Below, piece by piece: positions 7,997-16,450 of a stretch of DNA of 24,968 bases. A program made the position numbers and the translations under genes. Origin of the DNA: UBA4717 sp045531795 (GTDB lineage Bacteria > Bacillota > Clostridia > Oscillospirales > CAG-272); NCBI GenBank assembly GCA_045531795.1, contig JAZSET010000062.1:1-24968 (forward strand), given 5' to 3'. The notes under the pieces are model-generated. The model was not told the DNA's origin, made no database searches, and saw only the letters and a program-made list of their open reading frames with translations. Each line of letters opens with the position of its first letter. Position 1 is the stretch's first letter.

Positions 7997-9115
7997 ATGG
8001 CAAAAGAGAAAAAGCAGGCAAATTTAAAGTCTGAAGAGCTTGATACAAACGGCAAGAAAAAGGCACTCGAAAGTGCGATTTCTCAAATAGAAAAGGATTT
8101 TGGCGAAGGAGCCATAATCAAAATGAGTACCGCGGCACTTGATGTTCAGTCGGTACCCACCGGCTCTCTCACTCTTGACCTTGCACTTGGTGTCGGTGGC
8201 ATTCCAAAGGGAAGAATAATAGAGATTTACGGTCCGGAGTCCTCCGGTAAAACAACTGTTGCACTCCATATGGTAGCAGAGGTTCAGAAATTAGGAGGAG
8301 AAGCGGCATATATTGACGCTGAGCACGCACTTGATCCTGTTTATGCAAAGAATATTGGTGTTGATATTGATAATTTGCTTGTTTCGCAGCCGAACAGCGG
8401 TGAAGCTGCTCTTGAAATTACAGAAAAGCTTGTTCATTCGGGAGCAATAGACATAATTGTAGTTGACTCGGTAGCGGCTCTTGTAACTCAGGCAGAAATT
8501 GACGGAGATATGGGTGCGTCACATGTAGGACAGCAGGCAAGACTTATGTCTCAGGCTATGAGAAAGCTTGCAAGTGTGGTTTCAAAGGCTAATTGTATAA
8601 TAATCTTTATAAACCAGCTCAGACAGAAAATCGGTGTTATGTACGGTAATCCCGAAACAACAACAGGCGGTGTAGCCCTCAAGTTCTATTCATCCGTCAG
8701 AATTGACATAAGAAAAACAGATACAATTAAAGACGGCTCTGAAATAATAGGAAGCAGGGTAAAGTGTAAAATTGTAAAGAATAAAGTTGCTCCACCCTTT
8801 AAGATTGCTGAATTTGATATTATTTATGGAAAAGGTGTATCAAAGACGGGCGAGGTAGTAGATGTAGGCACTGAGCTTGGAATAATAACAAAGAGTGGCT
8901 CCTGGTTCTCTTATGAGGGTGAAAGAATCGGCCAGGGAAGAGAAAATGTAAAGAAATACTTTGAAAGTAATCCCGAAAAGCTTGCTGTTGTCGAAAAGGC
9001 AATAAAGGATAAAATGAGCGACAAGGAAGTAATCGGCGAGCAAAGCTTTGGTGCTAACGAGGAAGAAGACGAATTTGATATTAAACTGCTTGATGCAAGT
9101 GAAGATATTGAATAA
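7997..9115 (+). CDS. recA: recombinase RecA
   Basis: RecA forms filaments on single-stranded DNA, carries out homologous pairing, and triggers LexA cleavage in the SOS response. I chose ATG at 7997 (MAKEKKQANLK), giving 372 residues, because AAAGG at 7982-7986 is well placed for it. The in-frame ATG at 7973 overlaps the previous stop codon and lacks a site. Visible motifs are Walker A GPESSGKTT at residues 79-87, AAYIDAEHALDP, the Walker B strand IIVVDSVAAL, the L1/L2 region with GQQARLMSQAMRKL and NQLRQKIGVMYGNPETTTGG, and an acidic C-terminal tail. Recognisable LexA boxes are absent directly upstream. The stop overlaps the recX start (TAATG). Confidence 0.97.
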   Translation: MAKEKKQANLKSEELDTNGKKKALESAISQIEKDFGEGAIIKMSTAALDVQSVPTGSLTLDLALGVGGIPKGRIIEIYGPESSGKTTVALHMVAEVQKLGGEAAYIDAEHALDPVYAKNIGVDIDNLLVSQPNSGEAALEITEKLVHSGAIDIIVVDSVAALVTQAEIDGDMGASHVGQQARLMSQAMRKLASVVSKANCIIIFINQLRQKIGVMYGNPETTTGGVALKFYSSVRIDIRKTDTIKDGSEIIGSRVKCKIVKNKVAPPFKIAEFDIIYGKGVSKTGEVVDVGTELGIITKSGSWFSYEGERIGQGRENVKKYFESNPEKLAVVEKAIKDKMSDKEVIGEQSFGANEEEDEFDIKLLDASEDIE

Positions 9116-9618
9116 TGAAAGAAATTGATATTACTTTAGAGGGAATATATAGGGAAGACGATAATATTCGCAAAGCAAGGGAAAAAGCGATGGTATATCT
9201 GTCATATTCCGACCATACTGTAAAATCAATGTATAAAAAGCTGAGTGAAAACGGCTTTCAAAGTGACGAAATAAATGAAGTGTTAGAATATCTTGTAGAC
9301 CGTGGCTATATTAACGAAAAAGACTACTTTTTAAGGTTCTGCAGGTACTGTGCAGAGAAAAAGGGCTTTGGAAAAACAAAAATTCTTGCATCTGCCTTTG
9401 AAAAGGGCTTTTCAAAAACACAAATATATGATATAATGGATGTAGCATTTGAAAGCATAGACTTTTTTGAGATTTGCAAAAGAGAATTTTTAAAGCTTAA
9501 GGTTAAGGATATAAGCGACAAAAAGCAAAGAGATAAGGCAATTGCGTCTCTTATGCGTCGCGGATTTTCGTTATCCGAAATAAGAAAAGTGATAGAAGAC
9601 TATAACGAAAATTATTAA
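9115..9618 (+). CDS. recX: regulatory protein RecX
   Basis: RecX binds and modulates RecA filaments, usually as an inhibitor. The 167-residue product is a helical, charged protein with the repeated three-helix pattern of the family. Its segments include AREKAMVYLSYSDHTVKSMYKKL near residue 25, VLEYLVDRGYINEKDY near 57, and KQRDKAIASLMRRGFSLSEIRKVI near the end. The length is in the normal range. The ATG at 9115 shares its A with the recA stop codon TAA, so it should be translationally coupled to recA; this recA-recX arrangement is common. The gap to rimO is 30 bases. Confidence 0.9.
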   Translation: MKEIDITLEGIYREDDNIRKAREKAMVYLSYSDHTVKSMYKKLSENGFQSDEINEVLEYLVDRGYINEKDYFLRFCRYCAEKKGFGKTKILASAFEKGFSKTQIYDIMDVAFESIDFFEICKREFLKLKVKDISDKKQRDKAIASLMRRGFSLSEIRKVIEDYNENY

Positions 9619-9648
9619 CACTTATGACCCGGAAAGGAATGGTTATAA

Positions 9649-11001
9649 TTGAATAATGGAGCAAAAACGCCTGTAAAGGTTGGCTTTGTATCCCTCGGTT
9701 GTCCGAAAAATCAACTTGACACCGAGGTAATGCTGAAGGAACTTTACGACGATGGTTTCGAGATAGTATCAGAAGAAACCGAGGCTGACATTATTATTAT
9801 CAATACATGTGCGTTCATAGAAAGCGCAAAAAAAGAAGCCATTGACAATATAATAGATATTGGGTGGCTCAAGGAAAATCATACTCTTAAAGGAATTGTT
9901 GTTACAGGCTGCCTTGCAGAGCGATACAGAGATGAAATCTTTAACGAGCTTCCCGAGGTTGATGCGATTTTGGGAGTTGGCTCTATCCATTCTGTGTGCC
10001 GTGCGGTAAGAGAGGTTGCAAACGGCAGAAAATTCAGCGAATATAATGATAAAAATGAAGTAAAGCTCGGCGGAGACAGAATAATTACAACACCCGAGTA
10101 CACGGCGTACATAAAAGTTGCGGAAGGGTGTGACAACAAATGCAATTACTGTGCAATACCAAATATAAGAGGAAAATTCAGGAGCCGTCCGATGGAGGAC
10201 ATAATTTCGGAAGCAAAGGAATTGTCTTCTGACGGCAAACTGAAAGAACTTTGTGTTGTTGCCCAGGATACAACAAGATATGGTCTTGATTTATACGGAA
10301 AATATTCACTGGCAGAGCTTTTACAGAGGCTTTGTGATGAAACTGACATACCCTGGATAAGAGTTCTCTACTGTTACCCTGATAAAATTACCGATGAATT
10401 TATTGAGGTAATGAAAAAGAATGACAGAATATTAAAGTATATGGATCTGCCGATTCAGCACATTTCCGATTCTGTTCTTAAAAATATGAACAGGCACGGA
10501 GACGGAAAGCTTATAAGAGAAGTTTTTGAAAAGCTTAAAAGAGAAATTCCCGATATTGTAATTCGTACAACAGCAATAGTAGGTTTTCCGGGAGAAACAG
10601 AGGAAAACTTCAGCGAACTTTGCGAGTTTGTAAAGGAAATGAAATTTAATCATTTCGGAGCATTTACATACTCGAGAGAAGAAGATACTCCTGCATACGA
10701 CTTCAATGATCAGATTGATGAACAGGTAAAGCAGGACAGGTACGATATCATAATGAAAGAACAGCTTGAAATAAATGCAGCCTTAAATGAAAAAATGCTT
10801 GGGAAAGAGATAGAAGTTCTTGTTGAGGACTTTGACGGTGTTTCAGAAGCATATTTTGGCAGAAGTTTTGCAGATGCCCCCGATATTGACGGAAAAGTTT
10901 ATTTTACGGCAAAAAAGGGAAGTGTAAATGCGGGAGATTTTGTCAAGGTAAAGATTACAGATGTGTGCGATTATGACCTGATTGGTGAGATCTGTAAGTA
11001 G
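9649..11001 (+). CDS. rimO: ribosomal protein uS12 methylthiotransferase RimO
   Basis: RimO is a radical-SAM enzyme with two iron-sulfur clusters that adds a methylthio group to an aspartate of ribosomal protein S12. The N-terminal cluster-binding cysteines are Cys18 (in SLGCPKN), Cys54 (in INTCAF) and Cys88 (in VTGCLAE). The radical-SAM motif CDNKCNYC gives Cys161, Cys165 and Cys168. The C-terminal region, about residue 375 onward, is the TRAM domain. SLGCPKN followed by a LDTE/VDSE-like stretch favours RimO over the tRNA enzyme MiaB, as does the 450-residue length. The start is TTG at 9649 with AAAGGA ten bases upstream; nearby ATGs are out of frame. It precedes pgsA, as often seen in Firmicutes. 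Confidence 0.95.
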   Translation: MNNGAKTPVKVGFVSLGCPKNQLDTEVMLKELYDDGFEIVSEETEADIIIINTCAFIESAKKEAIDNIIDIGWLKENHTLKGIVVTGCLAERYRDEIFNELPEVDAILGVGSIHSVCRAVREVANGRKFSEYNDKNEVKLGGDRIITTPEYTAYIKVAEGCDNKCNYCAIPNIRGKFRSRPMEDIISEAKELSSDGKLKELCVVAQDTTRYGLDLYGKYSLAELLQRLCDETDIPWIRVLYCYPDKITDEFIEVMKKNDRILKYMDLPIQHISDSVLKNMNRHGDGKLIREVFEKLKREIPDIVIRTTAIVGFPGETEENFSELCEFVKEMKFNHFGAFTYSREEDTPAYDFNDQIDEQVKQDRYDIIMKEQLEINAALNEKMLGKEIEVLVEDFDGVSEAYFGRSFADAPDIDGKVYFTAKKGSVNAGDFVKVKITDVCDYDLIGEICK

Positions 11002-11013
11002 GAGGTGTTTATA

Positions 11014-11598
11014 ATGAAAATGAATTTACCTAATAAGCTGTCGATATTCAGAATAATACTTGTTCCGATATTTATGTTTTTTATAGCTTGTCCCGTTTTT
11101 GGAGATATAATCTCAAGAATAGTGGCGGCGGCAATATTTATAATTGCATCAATAACGGATATGATTGACGGGAAAATAGCCCGGAAATATAATCTTATAA
11201 CTGACTTCGGAAAATTTATTGACCCGCTTGCAGATAAGTTTCTTGTTTTCGGAGCGATAATTACAATACTTGCAAAGTATTCATATTTAAAATTCTTTGT
11301 TGTTGTTTCGGCAATTGTAATTTTCAGAGAACTTGCAGTAACTTCAATGAGACTTCTTGTGGTTAACAGTTCAGGAAAGGTAATTGCGGCAAGCTGGCTT
11401 GGAAAAGTCAAAACCGTTTCGCAGATAGTATGTATATCAACAGTTTTACTCGAGCCGGTTATATTTGGTAAAATCCCGTTTTTCGCGGAGTATCATCCGC
11501 TGTCCTATATAACGATGGCCGTAATGTCGGTGATGACATTGTGGTCCGGTATTGATTATCTTCGTGCGTATCTGCCGGGGATTGACTCCAACAACTAA
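11014..11598 (+). CDS. pgsA: CDP-diacylglycerol-glycerol-3-phosphate 3-phosphatidyltransferase
   Basis: PgsA makes phosphatidylglycerol phosphate from CDP-diacylglycerol and glycerol-3-phosphate in the membrane, the committed step to phosphatidylglycerol and cardiolipin. The CDP-alcohol phosphotransferase motif D-x2-DG-x2-AR-x8-G-x3-D-x3-D is complete, with Asp49, Asp52, Asp70 and Asp74. NLPNKLSIFRIILVP near the start is typical. Several hydrophobic segments indicate a multi-pass membrane protein. I chose ATG at 11014 because GGAGG at 11001-11005 is eight bases upstream; the GTG at 11005 overlaps that site. It follows rimO by 12 bases. In many Firmicutes cinA and recA follow pgsA; here recA comes first and cinA is not seen. 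Confidence 0.95.
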   Translation: MKMNLPNKLSIFRIILVPIFMFFIACPVFGDIISRIVAAAIFIIASITDMIDGKIARKYNLITDFGKFIDPLADKFLVFGAIITILAKYSYLKFFVVVSAIVIFRELAVTSMRLLVVNSSGKVIAASWLGKVKTVSQIVCISTVLLEPVIFGKIPFFAEYHPLSYITMAVMSVMTLWSGIDYLRAYLPGIDSNN

Positions 11599-11632
11599 AA
11601 AATAAAGATACATAATAAGAAAGGGCAAAATT

Positions 11633-12703
11633 ATGAAAAAGATTACTTATTCACTTGTTATTTCACTTGTTATTGTAATGCTTCTCGCACTTGGTGTTTC
11701 TGCAGCAGCAGTAAGCGGAACAGCGGGCGAGCTTGACTGGAAAATTGAGTCAACAACTCTTACAATCAGCGGCGACGGAGCGATGCCTGATTATAAGGCG
11801 GGAACAGCACCGTGGTATAAGAATTTAGGTACAATAAAGAAGCTTGTTGTAGACAGCGGAGTTGAAAGTATCGGAAACTATGCTTTTTATGGCTTGACTC
11901 AGCTTTCAAATGTAAAAATTGCAAACACTGTCGAGGATATTGGAAACTATGCTTTTATGAACTGTAAAAATCTTACAAAGGTAACTGTTCCGAATTCGGT
12001 TACAAGTATGGGCCAGTCTGTATTCCAGAATTGTTCGGACTTATCAGAAGCCATATTGTCTAAAAACATTACAACAGTTCCCACAAAAACCTTTAGTGGA
12101 TGTTCAAATCTTATGGAAGTGAAGATGCCTTTGAAAGCAACTGATATCAGAGCATATGCTTTCCAGGATTGTTATTCACTTGAAGAGCTTGTTGTAGATT
12201 ATAAAGTAAGAACTATTTATGCGGGTGCTTTTTCTGGATGCGAAAGCCTCAGCGCAATGTATTTCCTCGGTGACGCCCCCTCGTTAAGTGATGACGATGA
12301 GTTTGCAGATTGTAATAATCTTAAAGTTTATTATATGAAGGGTGCAGATTATGATGACTTTAATGATTGGGATTATGTCTCAGTAAAAAAATATACCGGC
12401 TCCGATTATGAGTACGGTGGAAATGCATACGATGATGACGACGATGACGATGACGACTGGAAGGGCAGCTCAAGTTCCAACAATGGTGACTGCGGAGACC
12501 TCAATGATGACGGAAAGGTAAATTCAAGTGACCTTTTAATTCTTGCAAAGTGCTTAGCAGGATATAAGAGCTTTGACATTGATGATTATGATGAGGTTGC
12601 AGATATAGATGATGACGGAAAGGTTACCGTTATTGACTATGTAATCCTTGCAAGACACATTGCTGATTGGGACGGTTACGAAGATCTTCCATACGAAGAC
12701 TGA
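11633..12703 (+). CDS. secreted BspA-like leucine-rich-repeat protein with type I dockerin
   Basis: This 356-residue protein has an N-terminal signal peptide (roughly residues 1-25, ending near VSAAA). A short beta region follows, then six consecutive 23-residue leucine-rich repeats of the BspA/LRR_5 type at residues 78-215, each with an AF-x-GC-x-L-like core. After this come nine aspartates in a row at 267-275 and a Ser/Asn linker. The C-terminus is a type I dockerin at about 286-348, with two calcium loops, DLNDDGKVNSSD (289-300) and DIDDDGKVTVID (324-335). Dockerins normally attach secreted proteins to cohesins on a scaffoldin or the cell surface. Its binding target is unknown. The RBS is AAAGGG before ATG at 11633. 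No terminator separates it from pgsA, 34 bases upstream. Confidence 0.88.
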   Translation: MKKITYSLVISLVIVMLLALGVSAAAVSGTAGELDWKIESTTLTISGDGAMPDYKAGTAPWYKNLGTIKKLVVDSGVESIGNYAFYGLTQLSNVKIANTVEDIGNYAFMNCKNLTKVTVPNSVTSMGQSVFQNCSDLSEAILSKNITTVPTKTFSGCSNLMEVKMPLKATDIRAYAFQDCYSLEELVVDYKVRTIYAGAFSGCESLSAMYFLGDAPSLSDDDEFADCNNLKVYYMKGADYDDFNDWDYVSVKKYTGSDYEYGGNAYDDDDDDDDDWKGSSSSNNGDCGDLNDDGKVNSSDLLILAKCLAGYKSFDIDDYDEVADIDDDGKVTVIDYVILARHIADWDGYEDLPYED

Positions 12704-12717
12704 TTATATGATATAGA

Positions 12718-12745
12718 AAAGAAGCCACCGAAAGGTGGCTTCTTT
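12718..12745. terminator. bidirectional intrinsic terminator
   Basis: The arms 12718-12729 (AAAGAAGCCACC) and 12734-12745 (GGTGGCTTCTTT) are a perfect 12-base inverted repeat with a GAAA tetraloop. T-rich sequence follows on both strands. It lies between the convergent dockerin and MORN genes and should end transcription from both sides. Confidence 0.9.
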
Positions 12746-12758
12746 AATTTATATTTCC

Positions 12759-13601
12759 TTACTTTTCTTCGGTTGTTGCTGTTATACCGTCTGTTTCGCT
12801 TGCGCGAACAATTACACCGTTTTCAAAATATCCGGAATATTCACGCCCGCTTGGCCAGGTGTATTTTCCCTGTCCGTGAAGCTTGTTGTTCAAAAACTCG
12901 CCTTCGTAGATTTCGCCGTTTGACCAGGTATACACGCCTTTACCGCTTCTTACATCAGCTTTAAAATCACCAACATACTTGTCACCGTTAGGGAAAACAT
13001 ATGTTCCGGTGCCTTCCTTGCAGTCGTTAACATATTCTCCATCGTAAACAGAGCCATCAGTCCAAGTGTGTTTTCCGTGTCCGTTTTTAAGGTCGTTTGC
13101 GTATTCTCCCTCATAAACGGAACCGTCAGCCCAGGTGTATTTACCAGTACCTTCTTTTTTGCCCTTGACAAAGCTTCCTTCATACTTGTCACCGTTGGCA
13201 AAGGTGAAAATTCCCTGTCCGTCAAGAGCATTATTTTTAAATTCGCCCTCATATTTGTCTCCGTTGGCATAAGACATTGTTCCAATGCCAGATTTTCCAA
13301 GGTTTACCAATTCCCCGTTGTAAATATCGCCGTTAGAATAAGTGATTATCCCCTCAGCACCATTAACTTCGGCGGTAAGACCGTCTGAAAAGTAAAGTTT
13401 TCCATCTGTGAGCTGATCATTTGAATCAACCTTTCCGAAATACTTTACTGTTCCGCCGTCATCTGTTTTGAGACTAATAAATCTTGTTCCGCTTAAGTAA
13501 ATGCAAAGTATAAAGAATAACAGACAAATTGCGGCAGCGGCGATTATTGCCATAATTATATTAAATGTGCTGTTTTTTTTCTTGTTTATGTTTTTTTCCA
13601 T
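12759..13601 (-). CDS. membrane-anchored MORN-repeat protein
   Basis: The product has 280 residues. A charged N-terminus (MEKNINKKKN) leads into one membrane helix at about residues 13-36, so it is probably a single-pass anchored protein with the rest outside. After a linker there are seven full and one partial MORN repeat of exactly 23 residues, from Tyr88 to about residue 265. Each has the pattern (Y/F/W)-x-x-G-x-x-Y-x-G-(E/D)-(F/Y). A short threonine- and glutamate-rich tail follows. MORN repeats bind lipids or proteins in eukaryotes; bacterial roles are poorly defined, so I assign no function. It lies downstream of the two-helix membrane protein on the same strand, 65 bases away. The nearest AAAGGA is a long 12 bases from ATG. 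Confidence 0.85.
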   Translation of the reverse strand: MEKNINKKKNSTFNIIMAIIAAAAICLLFFILCIYLSGTRFISLKTDDGGTVKYFGKVDSNDQLTDGKLYFSDGLTAEVNGAEGIITYSNGDIYNGELVNLGKSGIGTMSYANGDKYEGEFKNNALDGQGIFTFANGDKYEGSFVKGKKEGTGKYTWADGSVYEGEYANDLKNGHGKHTWTDGSVYDGEYVNDCKEGTGTYVFPNGDKYVGDFKADVRSGKGVYTWSNGEIYEGEFLNNKLHGQGKYTWPSGREYSGYFENGVIVRASETDGITATTEEK

Positions 13602-13666
13602 AAAGGCTTATTATCCTTTCTGTTTAAAAATATGATAATGCAATATATTATTATGTAATTATTTGC

Positions 13667-14188
13667 TTATTTAATCATATTTGAAAAATTTTTGGTCATT
13701 TGTATAAGCTCGGGAAGGGCAATATAGGCGATTGCCGCCAGCAAAACAAGGAGAAACAGAGATATAATGAGGATAGTGGTGCTTATACCGTTGTGTGCAT
13801 ATAGGCGGTCCGCGCGGTCTCTTTTTTCGCTTGGAATAAAGAATCGAACATTCAATATATCTTTTTTATCTGTTTCGTTTGTGCAAACAAGCTTTGAATA
13901 CAAAGTTTCAGATTTTAATGCTCTTTTTACGAAAGCATTCGAAATCCCTGCATCTTTCAGTGTTTTTGCCGTTTCCTCTGTGTCGGCTTTGTTTTTAAGA
14001 AGAAAAGAGACAAATTTCCCAAGAAAAACCTTGTTATAGAGGCAAACAAATGCTGCTATCATAAAACCGATAATTATTGCCCAGATAATGAGCTTTCCTG
14101 CTGTTAACGGGCCGCCAAAATTAAGCGGTTTTGAGAAAAAGCCCATTATATCCGTAAATATCGCTTTAAAAAAATCTATAATTATCAT
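13667..14188 (-). CDS. hypothetical protein with two membrane helices
   Basis: I do not recognise this 173-residue protein. It has a hydrophobic N-terminus, a first membrane helix at about residues 32-54, a charged soluble loop at about 60-130 rich in Lys, Asp and Glu, and a second helix at about 136-158. The central loop includes ADTEETAKTLKDAGISNAF and FFIPSEKRDRADRLY, with no motif I can name. ATG at 14188 has AAAGG about eight bases upstream, which supports it as a real gene. It lies 51 bases after serS and 65 bases before the MORN gene on the same strand, with no terminator between, so it may be expressed with either. Confidence 0.7.
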   Translation of the reverse strand: MIIIDFFKAIFTDIMGFFSKPLNFGGPLTAGKLIIWAIIIGFMIAAFVCLYNKVFLGKFVSFLLKNKADTEETAKTLKDAGISNAFVKRALKSETLYSKLVCTNETDKKDILNVRFFIPSEKRDRADRLYAHNGISTTILIISLFLLVLLAAIAYIALPELIQMTKNFSNMIK

Positions 14189-14239
14189 TACTGTACCTTT
14201 CTGTAAGCAAGTGCTTTATCAGACATCTCTACAGTGTTA

Positions 14240-15511
14240 TTATTTAATAATGTCGACACCCATATATTTTCTCAGCGCTTCAGGTACAGTAACTGAGCCG
14301 TCTGCGTTCTGATAGTTTTCTATTATGGCTGCAACTGTTCTTCCGACTGCAACTCCGGAACCGTTTAATGTATGAACAAATCTTGCCTTGTCTTTCGCAT
14401 CGGCTTTGAATTTAATATTCGCTCTGCGTGCCTGGTAGTCTACAAAGTTTGAGCAAGAGCTTATTTCGACATAGCGGTTATATGAGGGCATATATACCTC
14501 AATATCATAGGTTTTTGCGGAAGAGAAGCCCATATCACCTGAAGACAGGCAAACAACGCGGTGAGGAAGACCGAGACCTTTAAGAACATTCTGTGCATCA
14601 TTTGTGAGGCTTTCAAGTTCATCATAGGATGTTTCGGGTGTTGTGAACTTTACAAGTTCAACCTTGTTAAACTGATGCTGACGGATGAGTCCGCGGGTAT
14701 CTCTGCCTGCGCTTCCGGCTTCTGCTCTGAAACAAGCGGAATATGCACAATATTTAATGGGAAGATTTGCTCCGCTTAATATTTCATCTCTGTGCATATT
14801 TGTAACGGGAACTTCTGCGGTAGGGATAAGGAAATAATCGTTGTTAGTTACCTTGAAAGCATCCTCTTCAAATTTCGGAAGCTGTCCGGTACCGCGCATA
14901 GAAGCTCTGTTTACCATATAAGGAGGAAGTATTTCTGTGTATCCTGCGTCTACATGACTGTCAAGGAAATAGCTGATAATTGCTCTTTCAAGCTTTGCTC
15001 CGAGGCCTCTGTAGAAGTGAAAACGAGCGCCCGTTACCTTTGCTGCGGTTTCCGGATCGAGAATTCCAAGCTTTGCACCGATATCCCAGTGTGCCTGCGG
15101 CTCAAAATCAAATGTGGGAACTTCTCCCCACTTGCGGATTTCTACATTTTCGCTGTCATCTGCACCAATCGGCACGGTTTCGTCGGGCAAATTGGGAATA
15201 CAGAGGAGAGTGTTCTCGATTTCAGCATCCAATGCGTCTATTTTATCAGTATCGGCTTTAACAATGTTTGAAAGCTCTTTCATTTCTGCAAAAATTGCAG
15301 AAACATCCTTTCCTTCTTTCTTGAGAAGAGGAATTTGCTTGGATACCGCGTTCTGACGGGCCTTTTTTTCTTCTGTATCTGCAATTAAAGCTCTTCTTTC
15401 TTCGTCAAGGGCGAGTGTCTTGTCAATTTCTGCACCATAGTCCTTGCCTCTTGTAAGAAGACGTTCTTTGACATAATCCTTGTTTTCTTTAATAAATTTG
15501 ATATCTAACAT
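14240..15511 (-). CDS. serS: seryl-tRNA synthetase
   Basis: SerRS charges tRNA-Ser with serine and supplies the Ser-tRNA later converted to selenocysteinyl-tRNA in organisms that use it. The 423-residue protein has the N-terminal antiparallel coiled-coil arm that grips the tRNA (about residues 25-105). The class II core follows, with TAEVP (231-235), motif 2 beginning FRAEAG (261-266) and motif 3 with GVAVGRT before IIENYQ (386-401). The start is ATG at 15511 with GGAGG just upstream, overlapping the end of parB; the gap to parB is 15 bases. Many Firmicutes serS genes have a T-box leader, but there is no room for one here, so it is probably expressed from the parA promoter. Confidence 0.97.
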   Translation of the reverse strand: MLDIKFIKENKDYVKERLLTRGKDYGAEIDKTLALDEERRALIADTEEKKARQNAVSKQIPLLKKEGKDVSAIFAEMKELSNIVKADTDKIDALDAEIENTLLCIPNLPDETVPIGADDSENVEIRKWGEVPTFDFEPQAHWDIGAKLGILDPETAAKVTGARFHFYRGLGAKLERAIISYFLDSHVDAGYTEILPPYMVNRASMRGTGQLPKFEEDAFKVTNNDYFLIPTAEVPVTNMHRDEILSGANLPIKYCAYSACFRAEAGSAGRDTRGLIRQHQFNKVELVKFTTPETSYDELESLTNDAQNVLKGLGLPHRVVCLSSGDMGFSSAKTYDIEVYMPSYNRYVEISSCSNFVDYQARRANIKFKADAKDKARFVHTLNGSGVAVGRTVAAIIENYQNADGSVTVPEALRKYMGVDIIK

Positions 15512-15526
15512 TTATATTTCCTCCAA

Positions 15527-16426
15527 TTATTTAATGCTGTCAAAAATTGTATTACCACAGAGCTTAATCAGAATATCTTCAAGCTCTTCGCTGCTTGAAA
15601 AAGCAATTGAAATGGTTTTGTTCTTTGAAGAATCGGTGATTTTAACCTTGTTGCCTATGTATTGGGCTGCTTTGTCTTCAATTGCCTTGTAGTACTGCCT
15701 GAGCTGAGCTTTTTCTGAATTTTCTTCAGAACAAGCAGACTGTTTTATGTTATTCAGTCTGCGAACAGCCTCTTCTGTCTGGCGAACGCTCATACCTGTC
15801 TCGGCAACTTTGGTTGCAAGGGGAAGCATATTGTCGGCGTTTTTCAGGCCTAGAATTGCGCGGGCATGACCCATTGTTATTTTTTCATCTGCAACAAGCT
15901 GTAAAACTTCGTCAGGCAGTTCGAGCAAACGCAGGGAATTTGTTATACTTACGCGGCTTTTTCCTACAGAGGCAGCAACATCTGCCTGAGTGAGACGGTA
16001 TTCATCTATTAAATCACGAAAAGCCCTTGCTTCTTCTATGGGGTTTAAGTCTTTTCTCTGTATGTTTTCTATTAAAGCAAGTTCTGCAGCTTTCTTTTCG
16101 TCAATATCCATTATAATAACAGGTATTTCGGAAAGTCCTGCCATTTTCGATGCGCGCCAACGTCTTTCTCCCGCTACTATAGTGTAGTAACCGTCATTTT
16201 GTGACGGGCGAACGGCAATTGGTTGTATCAGACCGTTTTTAGAGATAGAATCAGCAAGCTCGGTGAGCAATTCAAGATCGAACTCGCGACGCGGCTGATT
16301 GGGGTTGGGTTCAATTCTTGAAATTCTTAAGGTACTTGTGCCGCTTTCGTTTTCGCTTTGTTCAATGGCGTTATCAACAATCAGAGCATCTATTCCTCTG
16401 CCGAGTGAAGATCTTTTCTTTGACAT
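15527..16426 (-). CDS. parB: chromosome partitioning protein ParB (Spo0J)
   Basis: ParB binds parS sites, loads and slides on DNA as a CTP-dependent clamp, and recruits SMC/condensin near the origin. The 299-residue protein has the N-terminal ParA-activating motif LGRGIDALI (residues 8-16), box I with NPNQPR (41-46), the CTP-binding GERRWRA (86-92) and ENIQRKDLNPIEEA (from 120), then the helix-turn-helix at about 146-168. The C-terminal region should dimerise. All key CTP and DNA elements are present, unlike in the noc-like neighbour. The start is ATG at 16426 with AGAGGTG upstream; it lies 24 bases after parA and 15 before serS. The cognate parS sites are about 1 kb away at 17354 and 17393. 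Confidence 0.96.
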   Translation of the reverse strand: MSKKRSSLGRGIDALIVDNAIEQSENESGTSTLRISRIEPNPNQPRREFDLELLTELADSISKNGLIQPIAVRPSQNDGYYTIVAGERRWRASKMAGLSEIPVIIMDIDEKKAAELALIENIQRKDLNPIEEARAFRDLIDEYRLTQADVAASVGKSRVSITNSLRLLELPDEVLQLVADEKITMGHARAILGLKNADNMLPLATKVAETGMSVRQTEEAVRRLNNIKQSACSEENSEKAQLRQYYKAIEDKAAQYIGNKVKITDSSKNKTISIAFSSSEELEDILIKLCGNTIFDSIK

Positions 16427-16450
16427 TTAATACACCTCTCTTGTGTTTGG

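Noticed and set aside
12735..13388. Plus-strand frames opposite the MORN gene
   Set aside because: They are antisense to a regular 23-residue repeat protein and reflect its repetition.
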